This document shows positions 6,920-14,449 of a stretch of DNA of 18,668 nucleotides, one piece after another; within the stretch, counting starts at the first letter, position 1; the number at the start of each line of letters is the position of its first letter. Origin of the DNA: Desulfobacterales bacterium. Lineage in GTDB: Bacteria; Desulfobacterota; Desulfobacteria; Desulfobacterales; JAFDCJ01. A model generated the notes under the pieces. The model had not been told where the DNA came from. It made no database searches and was given only the letters and a program-made list of their open reading frames with translations. Both the position numbers and the translations under genes were made by a program. Location of the stretch: contig CP070771.1 of the NCBI GenBank assembly GCA_020345785.1, forward strand, positions 4,296,744-4,315,411. The letters run 5' to 3'.

Positions 6920-8887
6920 TTGCATAAAATATCCGGCAATACCGATTCGCAGGACCTTATCCTGCATGTCGATTTGACGACCCGCAAAACATGGGTCGAA
7001 GAGATGCCCGCAGAGCTGCAGGCACTTTATATCGGCGGGATCGGAGCCAATGCCCGTCTGCTGTATGAAAAGGTAAAGCACACCGTTGATCCCCTGTCGG
7101 CCGACAATGTCCTGATCCTGGGGCAAGGTCCGCTGGTCGGCACCCCGTTTCCGACGGCCGGGCGCACGGTTGCCGCGGCCAAAAGCCCCATGACGAATGC
7201 CTATGGACATTCCGGAGCAATTGGTCGCTTTGGCCCCCTGATGCGCGCAGCGGGGTTTTCGCACATGATTTTTTACGGTCAAGCATCAAGTCCGGTATAT
7301 ATTCTGGTGCGCGGCATGAATCAGATCGAGATTCGCGAGGCCCGGGATCTCTGGGGCCTGTCGATTCCCCAGACCGTTGCCGCTCTTTCGGCCCGCCACC
7401 CTAAATGCGATACCGCCTGCATCGGTCCGGCCGGCGAAAACCGAGTGCGTTTCGCATGCATCATGGTTTCGCTGGATCGTACCATCGCGCGGCTCGGGAT
7501 GGGGTGTGTCATGGGTTCCAAAAACTTGAAAGCCATTGTGGTACAAAGCACTCGCAAAGTGCCGGTGGCCGACCGCGGCACCCTGGCGGCGCTCAGCAAA
7601 ACCTACCAGAAACTCTTCCCGAAGCAAATGCTAAGCGTCGCCCTTGGCTACTTCGGCACCCCTCTTGTGGTGGGCGTACGTGCCGCCGAAGGAACCCTGG
7701 CCACCAGGAATTTCAGAGACGAGCTGCCGCCGGATTACAGGAGCCTGACCGAAGACAAATTTCTGGCCTTTCAAAACGGCCGCAAAGGCTGCTGGCGCTG
7801 CCCGGTCGCCTGTCATCATTCCTGGAAGATCACAGAGGGGAAATTTGCCGGAATCGAAGGCACCAAAGTCGAAGGCGGCAATATCGGCCCGCTGGGGATA
7901 AATCTGGCGTTGTTTGACTATCCGGCGGTGCTGCACCTGGTTAACATGATCAATGAACTGGGGATCGAATCCCACGAGTTGGGTCTGACCATCAGCTGGG
8001 CCATGGAATGCTGGGAATACGGATTGCTGACCGCCGAGGATACCGACGGCATGATCCTCAAATGGGGCGATCACGACGTGGTGGCCGGGCTGATCCGAAA
8101 AATATCAGCACGCGAAGGATTCGGTGACCTACTGGCCGAAGGGGCCCGAGGCGCCGCCAAAATCCTGGGCCGGGGCAGCGAAAAATACACCTGGCATGTA
8201 AAGGGAGTGTCTTTTCCCATCTGGAAAAAGGCCGGAGATACCCTTGGATTCTGCGTATCGGCCCGGGGAGCGGATCATCTGTTTGCCTACCCCTTTACCG
8301 CTCAAGGATACGATCAATCCAAGCGTCTGGCAAAGCGCTTGTTCGGAGCCGCCGGTGATGCGGTCGGCGATCCCTACAGTCCCGAGGCCAAGGGACGGGC
8401 GATCTGGTGGCATGAAAATTACAAGGCCATTATCGATTCGTTGGGTTTGTGTCTATTTCCGGTGGTGGCCGTTGGTATTTCCAAGGATCACGAAATGATC
8501 CATCCGGCGGCCCTGGCCAAAATATTGGCCGCCGTCGACGGCCGTCCCTGGAACGGAACCCGGCTGATGGAATGCGCCGAGCGCATCATCCAGGTGGAGA
8601 AAGCGTTCAATGTCAAATGCGGCCTGACGAGAAAAGACGATTACTTTGTCAAAAAACCGCCGGGCCGGTTTTATAGACCCCAGGAGGCCGTTGATCTCGA
8701 TCATCCCGGCATGCTGGATGAGTATTACCGCTACCGGGGCTACAGTTCCGACGGGCTGCCCACGGCGGCCCGGCTCAGGGAGCTGGGCCTAAACGACGTG
8801 CTCGAGGATTTACAGCGCCTTGATAAGGTGGGTGAAGCCGAGGTGCCATCGCTGGCGTCGATCATGGCCCAGCAGGATGTCTACTAG
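6920..8887 (+). CDS. Aldehyde:ferredoxin oxidoreductase family protein (tungsten/molybdenum)
   Basis: A 655-residue AOR-family enzyme. The family oxidises aldehydes to acids with ferredoxin, or reduces acids, using a tungsten-bis-pyranopterin and one [4Fe-4S] cluster. TTG 6920 is chosen because AAGGAG (6905-6910) lies 9 nt upstream. The frame stays open further upstream (GTG 6899, ATG 6887, ATG 6839), but those starts overlap the DUF35 gene or lack a ribosome binding site. Cluster ligands are Cys291, Cys294 and Cys298 (CWRCPVACHH) and Cys511 (DSLGLCLFP). Pterin-site marks are AKSPMTNAYGHSG, GMGCVMGSKNLKAIVV and EGTKVEGGNIGPLG. The second DxxGLC motif is intact, but the first DxxGLD motif reads NELGIE. 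It is a single subunit with no adjacent ferredoxin-like subunit. Linkage to the thiolase set suggests it handles the aldehyde or acid of that pathway; the substrate is unknown. Confidence 0.9.
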   Translation: MHKISGNTDSQDLILHVDLTTRKTWVEEMPAELQALYIGGIGANARLLYEKVKHTVDPLSADNVLILGQGPLVGTPFPTAGRTVAAAKSPMTNAYGHSGAIGRFGPLMRAAGFSHMIFYGQASSPVYILVRGMNQIEIREARDLWGLSIPQTVAALSARHPKCDTACIGPAGENRVRFACIMVSLDRTIARLGMGCVMGSKNLKAIVVQSTRKVPVADRGTLAALSKTYQKLFPKQMLSVALGYFGTPLVVGVRAAEGTLATRNFRDELPPDYRSLTEDKFLAFQNGRKGCWRCPVACHHSWKITEGKFAGIEGTKVEGGNIGPLGINLALFDYPAVLHLVNMINELGIESHELGLTISWAMECWEYGLLTAEDTDGMILKWGDHDVVAGLIRKISAREGFGDLLAEGARGAAKILGRGSEKYTWHVKGVSFPIWKKAGDTLGFCVSARGADHLFAYPFTAQGYDQSKRLAKRLFGAAGDAVGDPYSPEAKGRAIWWHENYKAIIDSLGLCLFPVVAVGISKDHEMIHPAALAKILAAVDGRPWNGTRLMECAERIIQVEKAFNVKCGLTRKDDYFVKKPPGRFYRPQEAVDLDHPGMLDEYYRYRGYSSDGLPTAARLRELGLNDVLEDLQRLDKVGEAEVPSLASIMAQQDVY

Positions 8888-9212
8888 CAAAAACAAAGAA
8901 GCCTGGCCAGGCGAGGAGAGAGTATTGGTTTAACGGAGAAATGAAGCGTTGAAAAATACCAAATTTCAAGCACCAAATTCCAATGAAATCCCAAATTCGA
9001 ATATTCAAACGCAAGGGCCTATTTTGAATTTTTAATTTTAGTCATTGGGATTTGTTTGGGAGTTGTGATTTGTTATTTGAAATTTTCAATTATTTCAGAA
9101 CTTTAATGATCCCAAAAAAAAGTTGCGGGCAAATCCGATTCACCTCACCCGGTACCGAAGACGAGGCTTTCCATTTCAGTATGAGGAATTCGGCGCTACA
9201 AGGGGAGATCCT
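8888..9212. repeat. 325-nt intergenic region with an AT-rich hairpin element
   Basis: After the AOR stop, an AT-rich element spans about 8959-9089. Its left half reads in 7-nt units (CCAAATT, TCAAGCA, CCAAATT, CCAATGA, AATCCCA, AATTCGA, ATATTCA). Its right half contains complementary stretches (GGGATTTGTTTGG, TTTGTTATTTGAAATTT), giving a long imperfect hairpin. No gene is seen here. The frame of the following gene extends upstream to 9123, but its best start is 9213. The AAGGGGAG ribosome binding site (9200-9206) belongs to that gene. No clear promoter or terminator could be assigned. Confidence 0.65.
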
Positions 9213-10508
9213 ATGAAACCGACAGGTTGCAAGGACACAGGAAGCAGGGCGCTTGAAAGAATCCAACACACCTGCGTCAAGTGCGGCAAGAAATTTCCCC
9301 ATGCCGCCGTCTTCTTCTGCGATCGATGCGACGGTTTTGTCGATGTCGATTATGATTTAACCATGGTCGACATCACGGACCACGACAACCCGCTGATAAG
9401 ATATTTTGATCTGCTGCCGATCGCCGATACGCATAATCTGCTGTGGGTGGGCTGCGGCAATACGCCCTGTACCCATGCCCGGGAACTCAGCAAGGCGCTC
9501 GGAATCCGCCGGCTTTATCTGAAGGATGAAACCCCGAATCCGACTTGGACGACCAAAGATCGGATGGCTTCCGCAGTACTGTCATTTTTCAATGAAATCG
9601 GCGTCAAAGAGTTTGTGACCTCATCCACCGGCAACAGCTCGACGTCGCTCGCAGCCGGCGTTATTAAATATCCCTACTTTACCCTGCACCTGTTCGTGGC
9701 GGCGGACTTCCTGGACCGGCTCAATTTTCGACCTGCCGCCAACATAAAAGTTTATTCACTGGAGGGAGCAACCTTTGTGGAGGCCTTTGCCGAAGCGGGC
9801 AAATTCGCTGCGGCCAACGGCCTCATATCCGAGCGCGGCTTCTTCAATCCGGCCCGCCGGGAAGGCCTCAAGCTTGCATTTCTCGAGGCCATCGACCAGC
9901 TGTCCGTATCGCCCGACTGGTATTTCCAGGCTGTCAGCAGTGCCATGGGCGTGTATGGAACCTACAAGGGTGCCCTGCAGTATCTTGCTCTGGGAAGACT
10001 GAAAAAAATGCCCAAATTTTGCTGTGTACAGCAGGACCTGTGCTGTCCGATGGTCAAAGCCTGGCAGGACCGGTCCCCCGTGATCCGGGAGCATCATATC
10101 TTTCGCAAGCCCGCCGGGATTGCCCGCGCGATTCTGCGCGGCAATCCGACCCGGACCTATCCCTATGCCTATAATATCGTCAAGCGGTGGGGGGGCGATT
10201 TTGTCATGGTAACCCAAAGCGAGATCATGGAAGCCCGCAAGTTAATTTGGGACCTGGAGGGGATTCCGGCATGCGCCAACTCGGCCTGCACGATCGCTGC
10301 ATTGAAAAAAATGCTGGCCGCGGGAAAAATTGATAAAGAGGAAGTGGTTCTGGCCAATATCACCGGCCGCGAAAGAGACGATACCCACGTTTCGCTTTCG
10401 CCGGCCGATGTCATCGTCTGGCCGGAAGATCAATGGCGACAGCCGGCTGTGCAGCAACAAACCGGTGTGGCGGGTGCAAGTAGAAAACACTTGAACTTTG
10501 AACCTTGA
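9213..10508 (+). CDS. Threonine synthase-like PLP-dependent enzyme
   Basis: A 431-residue fold-type II PLP enzyme. ATG 9213 is chosen for the AAGGGGAG site about 6 nt upstream. The N-terminus has a zinc ribbon (CVKCGKKFPHAAVFFCDRC), as in long threonine synthases. The PLP lysine lies in DETPNPTWTTKDRMAS, where canonical enzymes have NPTGSFKDR. The phosphate-binding loop is STGNSSTSLAAG. The C-terminal half has GVYGTYKGALQYLALG and QQDLCCPMVKAW. Threonine synthase converts O-phosphohomoserine to threonine. The WTT substitution in the lysine loop, and the absence of thrB or hom nearby, leave open another beta/gamma-replacement reaction. The last codons (LNFEP) are encoded by the 7-nt repeat tract beginning at 10491, so the C-terminus has probably been altered by the repeat. 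Repeats on both sides suggest a single-gene transcription unit. Confidence 0.75.
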   Translation: MKPTGCKDTGSRALERIQHTCVKCGKKFPHAAVFFCDRCDGFVDVDYDLTMVDITDHDNPLIRYFDLLPIADTHNLLWVGCGNTPCTHARELSKALGIRRLYLKDETPNPTWTTKDRMASAVLSFFNEIGVKEFVTSSTGNSSTSLAAGVIKYPYFTLHLFVAADFLDRLNFRPAANIKVYSLEGATFVEAFAEAGKFAAANGLISERGFFNPARREGLKLAFLEAIDQLSVSPDWYFQAVSSAMGVYGTYKGALQYLALGRLKKMPKFCCVQQDLCCPMVKAWQDRSPVIREHHIFRKPAGIARAILRGNPTRTYPYAYNIVKRWGGDFVMVTQSEIMEARKLIWDLEGIPACANSACTIAALKKMLAAGKIDKEEVVLANITGRERDDTHVSLSPADVIVWPEDQWRQPAVQQQTGVAGASRKHLNFEP

Positions 10509-10660
10509 ACCCTGAACCTTTATCTCACACAGAGCTCTCAGAGATCACGGAGCTTAAGGTTATAATCGTCTGGAGCACGAAAAATGCTCCCTGCGGTCTC
10601 TGTGAGCTCGAACGCAGTGGGCGTGATATTGATTTCTCAGAACCCTGAATCCTGAACCTT
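10491..10660. repeat. Heptanucleotide tracts flanking an imperfect inverted repeat
   Basis: The left tract, 10491-10518, consists of TTGAACT, TTGAACC, TTGAACC, CTGAACC in exact 7-nt phase and overlaps the stop of the PLP-enzyme gene. A related direct copy (CCTGAATCCTGAACCTTTA) ends the element near 10660. Between them lies an imperfect inverted repeat: AGAGCTCTCAGAGATCACGG (from about 10531) faces CTGCGGTCTCTGTGAGCTC (ending about 10610). The gap therefore resembles the hairpin elements in the other gaps, but with direct outer tracts. The pobA ribosome binding site (AAAGGAG, 10668-10674) lies immediately after it. Confidence 0.7.
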
Positions 10661-10682
10661 TACAACAAAAGGAGTTCTTTCA

Positions 10683-11864
10683 ATGAATACGAAGACGCAA
10701 GTTGGCATCATCGGAGCCGGTCCGTCCGGCCTGCTGCTGTCCCACCTGCTGCACCTGGAGGGCATCGACTCGGTTGTACTGGAAGCGCGCAGCCGGAAAT
10801 ATGTCGAAGAACGCGTTCGGGCAGGCGTTCTTGAGCAGGGCACGGTCGACCTGCTATGTGACACCGGTCTTGGCGACAGACTCCGGCGTGAAGGATTGGT
10901 GCACCACGGCGTCGAGTTGCGTTTCGACGGCCGCGGTCATCGGATCGCCCTGAGCGATCTCACCGGCGGCCGCGCCATCTGGATCTACGGCCAGCAGGAG
11001 GTCGTCAAGGACCTGATCAATGCCCGGCTCGAAGCGGGTGCAACGGTCCATTTCGAAGTGGATGACGTGAGGCTGTCGGACATCGACTCCACCAGTCCTG
11101 TTATCAAATACCGCAAGGATGATCGAGAAAACGAACTGCACTGCGATTTCATTGCCGGATGCGACGGGTTCCACGGTGTGACACGGGAATCGATCCCGGC
11201 CGGCGTCCTGCGAACCTACCATCACGAGTATCCGTTTGGGTGGCTGGGGATTCTGGCCGCCGTCGCGCCGTCAACCGAGGAGTTGATCTATGCCTATCAC
11301 GACCGGGGCTTCGCCCTGCACAGCCTCAGGTCCCCGGAAATCAGCCGCCTGTATATTCAGGTGAAACCCGACGAGGACATCAATGCCTGGCCGGATGAGC
11401 GCATCTGGGAAGAACTCAGCATACGCCTCGCTACTGATGACGGCTGGACGCTCACTGACGGCCCCGTCCTGGAAAAGGGCGTTACCCCGATGCGCAGCTT
11501 CGTTGTCGAGCCCATGCAGTACGGACGCCTGTTCCTGGCGGGAGACGCCGCCCATATTGTGCCCGCCACGGGAGCCAAGGGACTGAATCTTGCAGTTCAC
11601 GACGTGCACAAGCTTGCCGAAGCGTTCATCGCCTGGTATCGCAGGGGTACCAACCAACTTCTGGCGCAATATTCCGCCGCATGTCTGGGTCGGGTCTGGC
11701 GGGTCCAGGATTTCTCCTCTTTCATGAGTTTAATGCTGCACCGCTATTCCGACGACGACGGGTTCAGGGGCCGTCTGCAGCGTGCCCAGCTTGAATACGT
11801 CTGCAGCTCCGAAGCTGCAGCGCGCAGCCTGGCGGAGAACTATGTCGGACTGCCGCATGTGTAG
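10683..11864 (+). CDS. pobA: 4-hydroxybenzoate 3-monooxygenase (p-hydroxybenzoate hydroxylase)
   Basis: A 393-residue class A flavin monooxygenase, essentially full length against Pseudomonas PobA (394). It converts 4-hydroxybenzoate, O2 and NADPH to protocatechuate. ATG 10683 has AAAGGAG 8 nt upstream. FAD motifs are GAGPSG (11-16), the CDG motif AGCDGFHG (158-165) and the GD motif FLAGDAAHIVP (284-294). Substrate residues corresponding to Tyr201, Ser212, Arg214, Tyr222 and Tyr385 of the Pseudomonas enzyme are all present (Tyr203, Ser214, Arg216, Tyr224, Tyr387), so the specificity call is strong. Pro293 is replaced by Ala295. The NADPH-helix region reads EARSRKYVEERVR, keeping the two Arg of RxR but differing before it. 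No protocatechuate ring-cleavage genes are in view. The gene ends convergent with the ABC operon. It could have been acquired by transfer from an aerobe. Confidence 0.92.
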   Translation: MNTKTQVGIIGAGPSGLLLSHLLHLEGIDSVVLEARSRKYVEERVRAGVLEQGTVDLLCDTGLGDRLRREGLVHHGVELRFDGRGHRIALSDLTGGRAIWIYGQQEVVKDLINARLEAGATVHFEVDDVRLSDIDSTSPVIKYRKDDRENELHCDFIAGCDGFHGVTRESIPAGVLRTYHHEYPFGWLGILAAVAPSTEELIYAYHDRGFALHSLRSPEISRLYIQVKPDEDINAWPDERIWEELSIRLATDDGWTLTDGPVLEKGVTPMRSFVVEPMQYGRLFLAGDAAHIVPATGAKGLNLAVHDVHKLAEAFIAWYRRGTNQLLAQYSAACLGRVWRVQDFSSFMSLMLHRYSDDDGFRGRLQRAQLEYVCSSEAAARSLAENYVGLPHV

Positions 11865-11871
11865 TACCAAT

Positions 11872-12013
11872 TGATCTAAAATGATCTAAATTGCCTAAAA
11901 TGCCTAAAATTAAGGATATACTCGAGCAGTGCAGGCGTTTGCGCCGCGTAGCGCTCTATCTCTTTTAATAAGATTGACAGAATACCAAAATTTTAGCTCA
12001 TTTTAGATCATTT
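11872..12013. repeat. Convergent intergenic element with 9-10-nt microrepeats and inverted ends
   Basis: Located between the 3' ends of pobA and livF. The left side repeats TGATCTAAAA, TGATCTAAAT, TGCCTAAAA, TGCCTAAAA. The 13-mer TGATCTAAAATGA at 11872-11884 has an exact inverted match at 11998-12010. The element ends against the 28-bp palindromic repeat at 12010-12037. It resembles the hairpin elements in the upstream gaps, but with a different unit. Confidence 0.7.
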
Positions 12014-12037
12014 CAATCCCGCTTTCAGCGGGATTAG
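12010..12037. terminator. Palindromic repeat, copy A; probable bidirectional terminator
   Basis: A perfect 8-bp stem, AATCCCGC / GCGGGATT (12015-12022 and 12028-12035), with loop TTTCA. It lies between convergent pobA and livF, which fits a terminator acting on both strands, although no long T-run follows. All 28 bp recur exactly, in inverted orientation, at 16971-16998. It is therefore a repetitive palindromic (REP-like) element as well as a possible terminator. Confidence 0.6.
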
Positions 12038-12065
12038 CTCATTCTCTCCATCTACTATATCCCTG

Positions 12066-12770
12066 CTATATCCCTAGATATGCTTTCTTGACATGTTCGT
12101 TCGCGAGCAACTCCCTGCTCTCCCCGTTTAGCACAATCCGCCCGTTCTCGAGAACATAGGCTCTATCGGCGATTTCCAATGCGTGCTGGACATTTTGCTC
12201 GACAATCAGAATTGTAATCCCCTCTTCACGCAGCGATCGGATGAAATCGAAAAGCTGCCTGACAATGATCGGCGCCAGTCCGTAGGATGGTTCATCGAAC
12301 AGACACATTTTGGGCTGCGACATCAGGCTCCTTGCCATTGCCAGCATCTGGCGTTCTCCGCCGCTCAACGTCTTTGCCAATTGATGGGTTCTTTCTTTAA
12401 GTACCGGAAACACCCGATACACGCGTTCAAGAGATTCCTCCTTATTTTTCCAGGTTTGATACATATAGGCCCCGATTTCCAGGTTTTCCTGCACCGTCAT
12501 CTCCGGAAAGGGTTTGCCGCCTTCCGGAACCAGGGAAATCCCCAAGCGTACAATCCGGTGGGGGGCAAGTTTGTCGATTCTGCTATTCAGAAATGCGATG
12601 GACCCATCATTGGGCGGTGTCAGGCCGGTTATGGTGTGCAGCAGCGTCGTTTTGCCGGCACCGTTAGCGCCCACCAGCGCGACAATCTCATTTTTGTCCA
12701 CTTCCAGGGAAACCCCCCAGAGAACGTCTATTTTTCCATATGAGGTTTTGATATTTTCAAGCGTCAGCAT
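12066..12770 (-). CDS. livF: Branched-chain-type ABC transporter ATP-binding protein LivF
   Basis: A 234-residue ATPase of the high-affinity branched-chain amino acid (HAAT) ABC family. The start at 12770 (MLTLENIKTSYG) is chosen because LivF proteins begin this way; an in-frame start at 12842 would add 24 residues inside livG. Visible are Walker A GANGAGKTT (34-42), the signature LSGGE (135-139), Walker B CLFDE with catalytic Glu160, PSYGLAP as the D-loop region, and the H-loop region in ILIVEQNVQHAL, where Gln replaces His as is usual in LivF. It powers uptake through LivH/LivM at the inner face of the membrane. It overlaps the end of livG by 14 nt, so translation is coupled. It is the last gene of the operon. 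Confidence 0.93.
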   Translation of the reverse strand: MLTLENIKTSYGKIDVLWGVSLEVDKNEIVALVGANGAGKTTLLHTITGLTPPNDGSIAFLNSRIDKLAPHRIVRLGISLVPEGGKPFPEMTVQENLEIGAYMYQTWKNKEESLERVYRVFPVLKERTHQLAKTLSGGERQMLAMARSLMSQPKMCLFDEPSYGLAPIIVRQLFDFIRSLREEGITILIVEQNVQHALEIADRAYVLENGRIVLNGESRELLANEHVKKAYLGI

Positions 12771-13494
12771 TGCTTTGCACACCCAGATAGACTTCAAGAA
12801 CGGTTTTGTCGGCCGCGACCTGGCGGGGGATCCCTTCGGCAATCTTGGTGCCGAAATGCAGGGCCAGGATCCGATCCGATATTTTCATGATTGCTTTCAT
12901 GACATGCTCGATCATAAAGACGGTAATTTTCTGATCTCTGATTTCTTGCACCAGTTCAATGGCCTGATCCACTTCCGACGGGTTCAAGCCTGCCATGACC
13001 TCGTCCAGCAGCAGCAGCTGCGGTCCGGTGGCGAGGGCCCGGGCGATCTCCAATCTTTTCTGATTGACCATCGTCAAATCTCCGGCAATCATGTTTTCCC
13101 TGCCTGCCAAACCGACAAAATCCAGCAACGCCCGGGCTTGCCTGCCGGATTCCCGCGCGCTGGATTCTGATCGCCGTCCGAATCGACATCCCATGTAGAC
13201 ATTTTCAAAGACCGTCATCTGGCCGAAGAGCTTGACCAGCTGAAACGTGCGGGCGATACCGCGCCGGCAAATTTGATGCGGTTTCAGCCCGCCGATTTCC
13301 TGGCCCCTGAATTTTATGGTCCCACCGTCGGGGACCAGGGAGCCTGAAATAAGATTAAAAAGCGTTGTTTTGCCGGCGCCGTTCGGTCCGATCAAACCGA
13401 CAATCTCTCCTTCTTGAATGTGAAAATCCACATTCCTGGTGGCGGCCAATCCTCCGAAATACTTTTGCAATCCTTTTGCTTCCAACAAGTGCAT
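12757..13494 (-). CDS. livG: Branched-chain-type ABC transporter ATP-binding protein LivG
   Basis: A 245-residue HAAT-family ATPase. Walker A is GPNGAGKTT (36-44), Walker B LLLLDE with Glu165, and the H-loop is FMIEHVM with His197. The signature, normally LSxGQ, reads LTMVNQKRLEIARAL (from 140). This departure is visible in the sequence, but LivG-type proteins commonly vary at this motif, so activity is still expected. DEVMAGLNP is the typical LivG D-loop. It pairs with LivF as an ATPase heterodimer. Its ATG lies 1 nt after the livM stop. Confidence 0.93.
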   Translation of the reverse strand: MHLLEAKGLQKYFGGLAATRNVDFHIQEGEIVGLIGPNGAGKTTLFNLISGSLVPDGGTIKFRGQEIGGLKPHQICRRGIARTFQLVKLFGQMTVFENVYMGCRFGRRSESSARESGRQARALLDFVGLAGRENMIAGDLTMVNQKRLEIARALATGPQLLLLDEVMAGLNPSEVDQAIELVQEIRDQKITVFMIEHVMKAIMKISDRILALHFGTKIAEGIPRQVAADKTVLEVYLGVQSNADA

Positions 13495-13495
13495 A

Positions 13496-14443
13496 TCAGG
13501 CCGCCGACCTCCGTTCCCTCCATTTTTTCAACTCGATTGTCAACCCCGCCAAACCTTGCGGCAAAAAAAGAATCACGCAGACCAGGACAACCCCGTAAAG
13601 CAGATTATAGTAGTAAGGGAATTTGGTCAGCAGCATGTCGGCCAGCAGGGTCAGCACCGCCGCTCCCAGAAGCTGACCATAGATTTTTGTGATACCGCCA
13701 AAGATCGCCATCAGAACCGGCATAAACGAGTAAAGCGGATTAAAGGCAATCGACGGATCAATGTAGGTCCATTGGGTAGCCATGACCGCCCCGGTCGTCC
13801 CCATGAAAAAAGTGCTCAGCGCAAAAACGCCGATCTTGACCCGATTGACATTGACCCCGATGTGATCGGCAGCCTCTTCGGACTCACCGATGCCGCGCAG
13901 GGCAAGACCGTACTTTGATCGGCGGATGAGATGGACCATCAGCAGGTTCAAAAAAACGGTCACCAGCAGGATATAAAACACGGTCTGATGATGCAGGGAA
14001 ACCACCAGCCGGCCGACAGTACCCGAGATATTCACCTCCCACCACAGAACCGCATGCCGGATGAGTTCACTGAGTCCGAAGGTAAAGATCGTAAAATACA
14101 TGCCGCGCAGTCTCAGGCTGGAAAGCCCGACCAGAAGAGCGATGATAAAGCTGAGCAGGCCTCCGGTCAAAATAACCACCGCCAGCGGAAGATTGTCCCC
14201 CAGGATGGCGGCGGTGTAAATGCCGGTGCCGAAAAATGCAGCCGTGGCCAGTGATATGTAACCGGTGGGCCCCGAAAAAAGAGACCAGTTGACGGTCAAC
14301 ACGATGTACAAAAAAATGTCATTCAACGATATGATGGTGTAGTGGGAAAGCCAGACAGGAGAGAAAGCCAGCAGGATGAAAAGCGGGACAATCAGCCAGT
14401 GCAGAAAGGACTGTCCGTGCAAAAGTTTCCGAGGGTCAACCAC
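13496..14443 (-). CDS. livM: Branched-chain-type ABC transporter permease LivM
   Basis: A 315-residue integral membrane permease with roughly eight to ten hydrophobic segments. Family motifs are GPTGYISLATAAFFGTGIY, LRLRGMYFTIFTFGLSELIR, and the cytoplasmic coupling region RGIGESEEAADHIGVNVNR before FALSTFFMGTTGAV. The C-terminal FLPQGLAGL is also typical. The start is GTG 14443, with GGGAGG 9 nt upstream inside the end of livH. The gap from livH is 6 nt. It forms the translocation path with LivH. Confidence 0.92.
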   Translation of the reverse strand: MVDPRKLLHGQSFLHWLIVPLFILLAFSPVWLSHYTIISLNDIFLYIVLTVNWSLFSGPTGYISLATAAFFGTGIYTAAILGDNLPLAVVILTGGLLSFIIALLVGLSSLRLRGMYFTIFTFGLSELIRHAVLWWEVNISGTVGRLVVSLHHQTVFYILLVTVFLNLLMVHLIRRSKYGLALRGIGESEEAADHIGVNVNRVKIGVFALSTFFMGTTGAVMATQWTYIDPSIAFNPLYSFMPVLMAIFGGITKIYGQLLGAAVLTLLADMLLTKFPYYYNLLYGVVLVCVILFLPQGLAGLTIELKKWRERRSAA

Positions 14444-14449
14444 TGCTTG

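Noticed and set aside
12183..13170. Long + strand open frames opposite livF and livG
   Set aside because: They are antisense shadows of clearly conserved ATPase genes and show no recognisable protein motifs.
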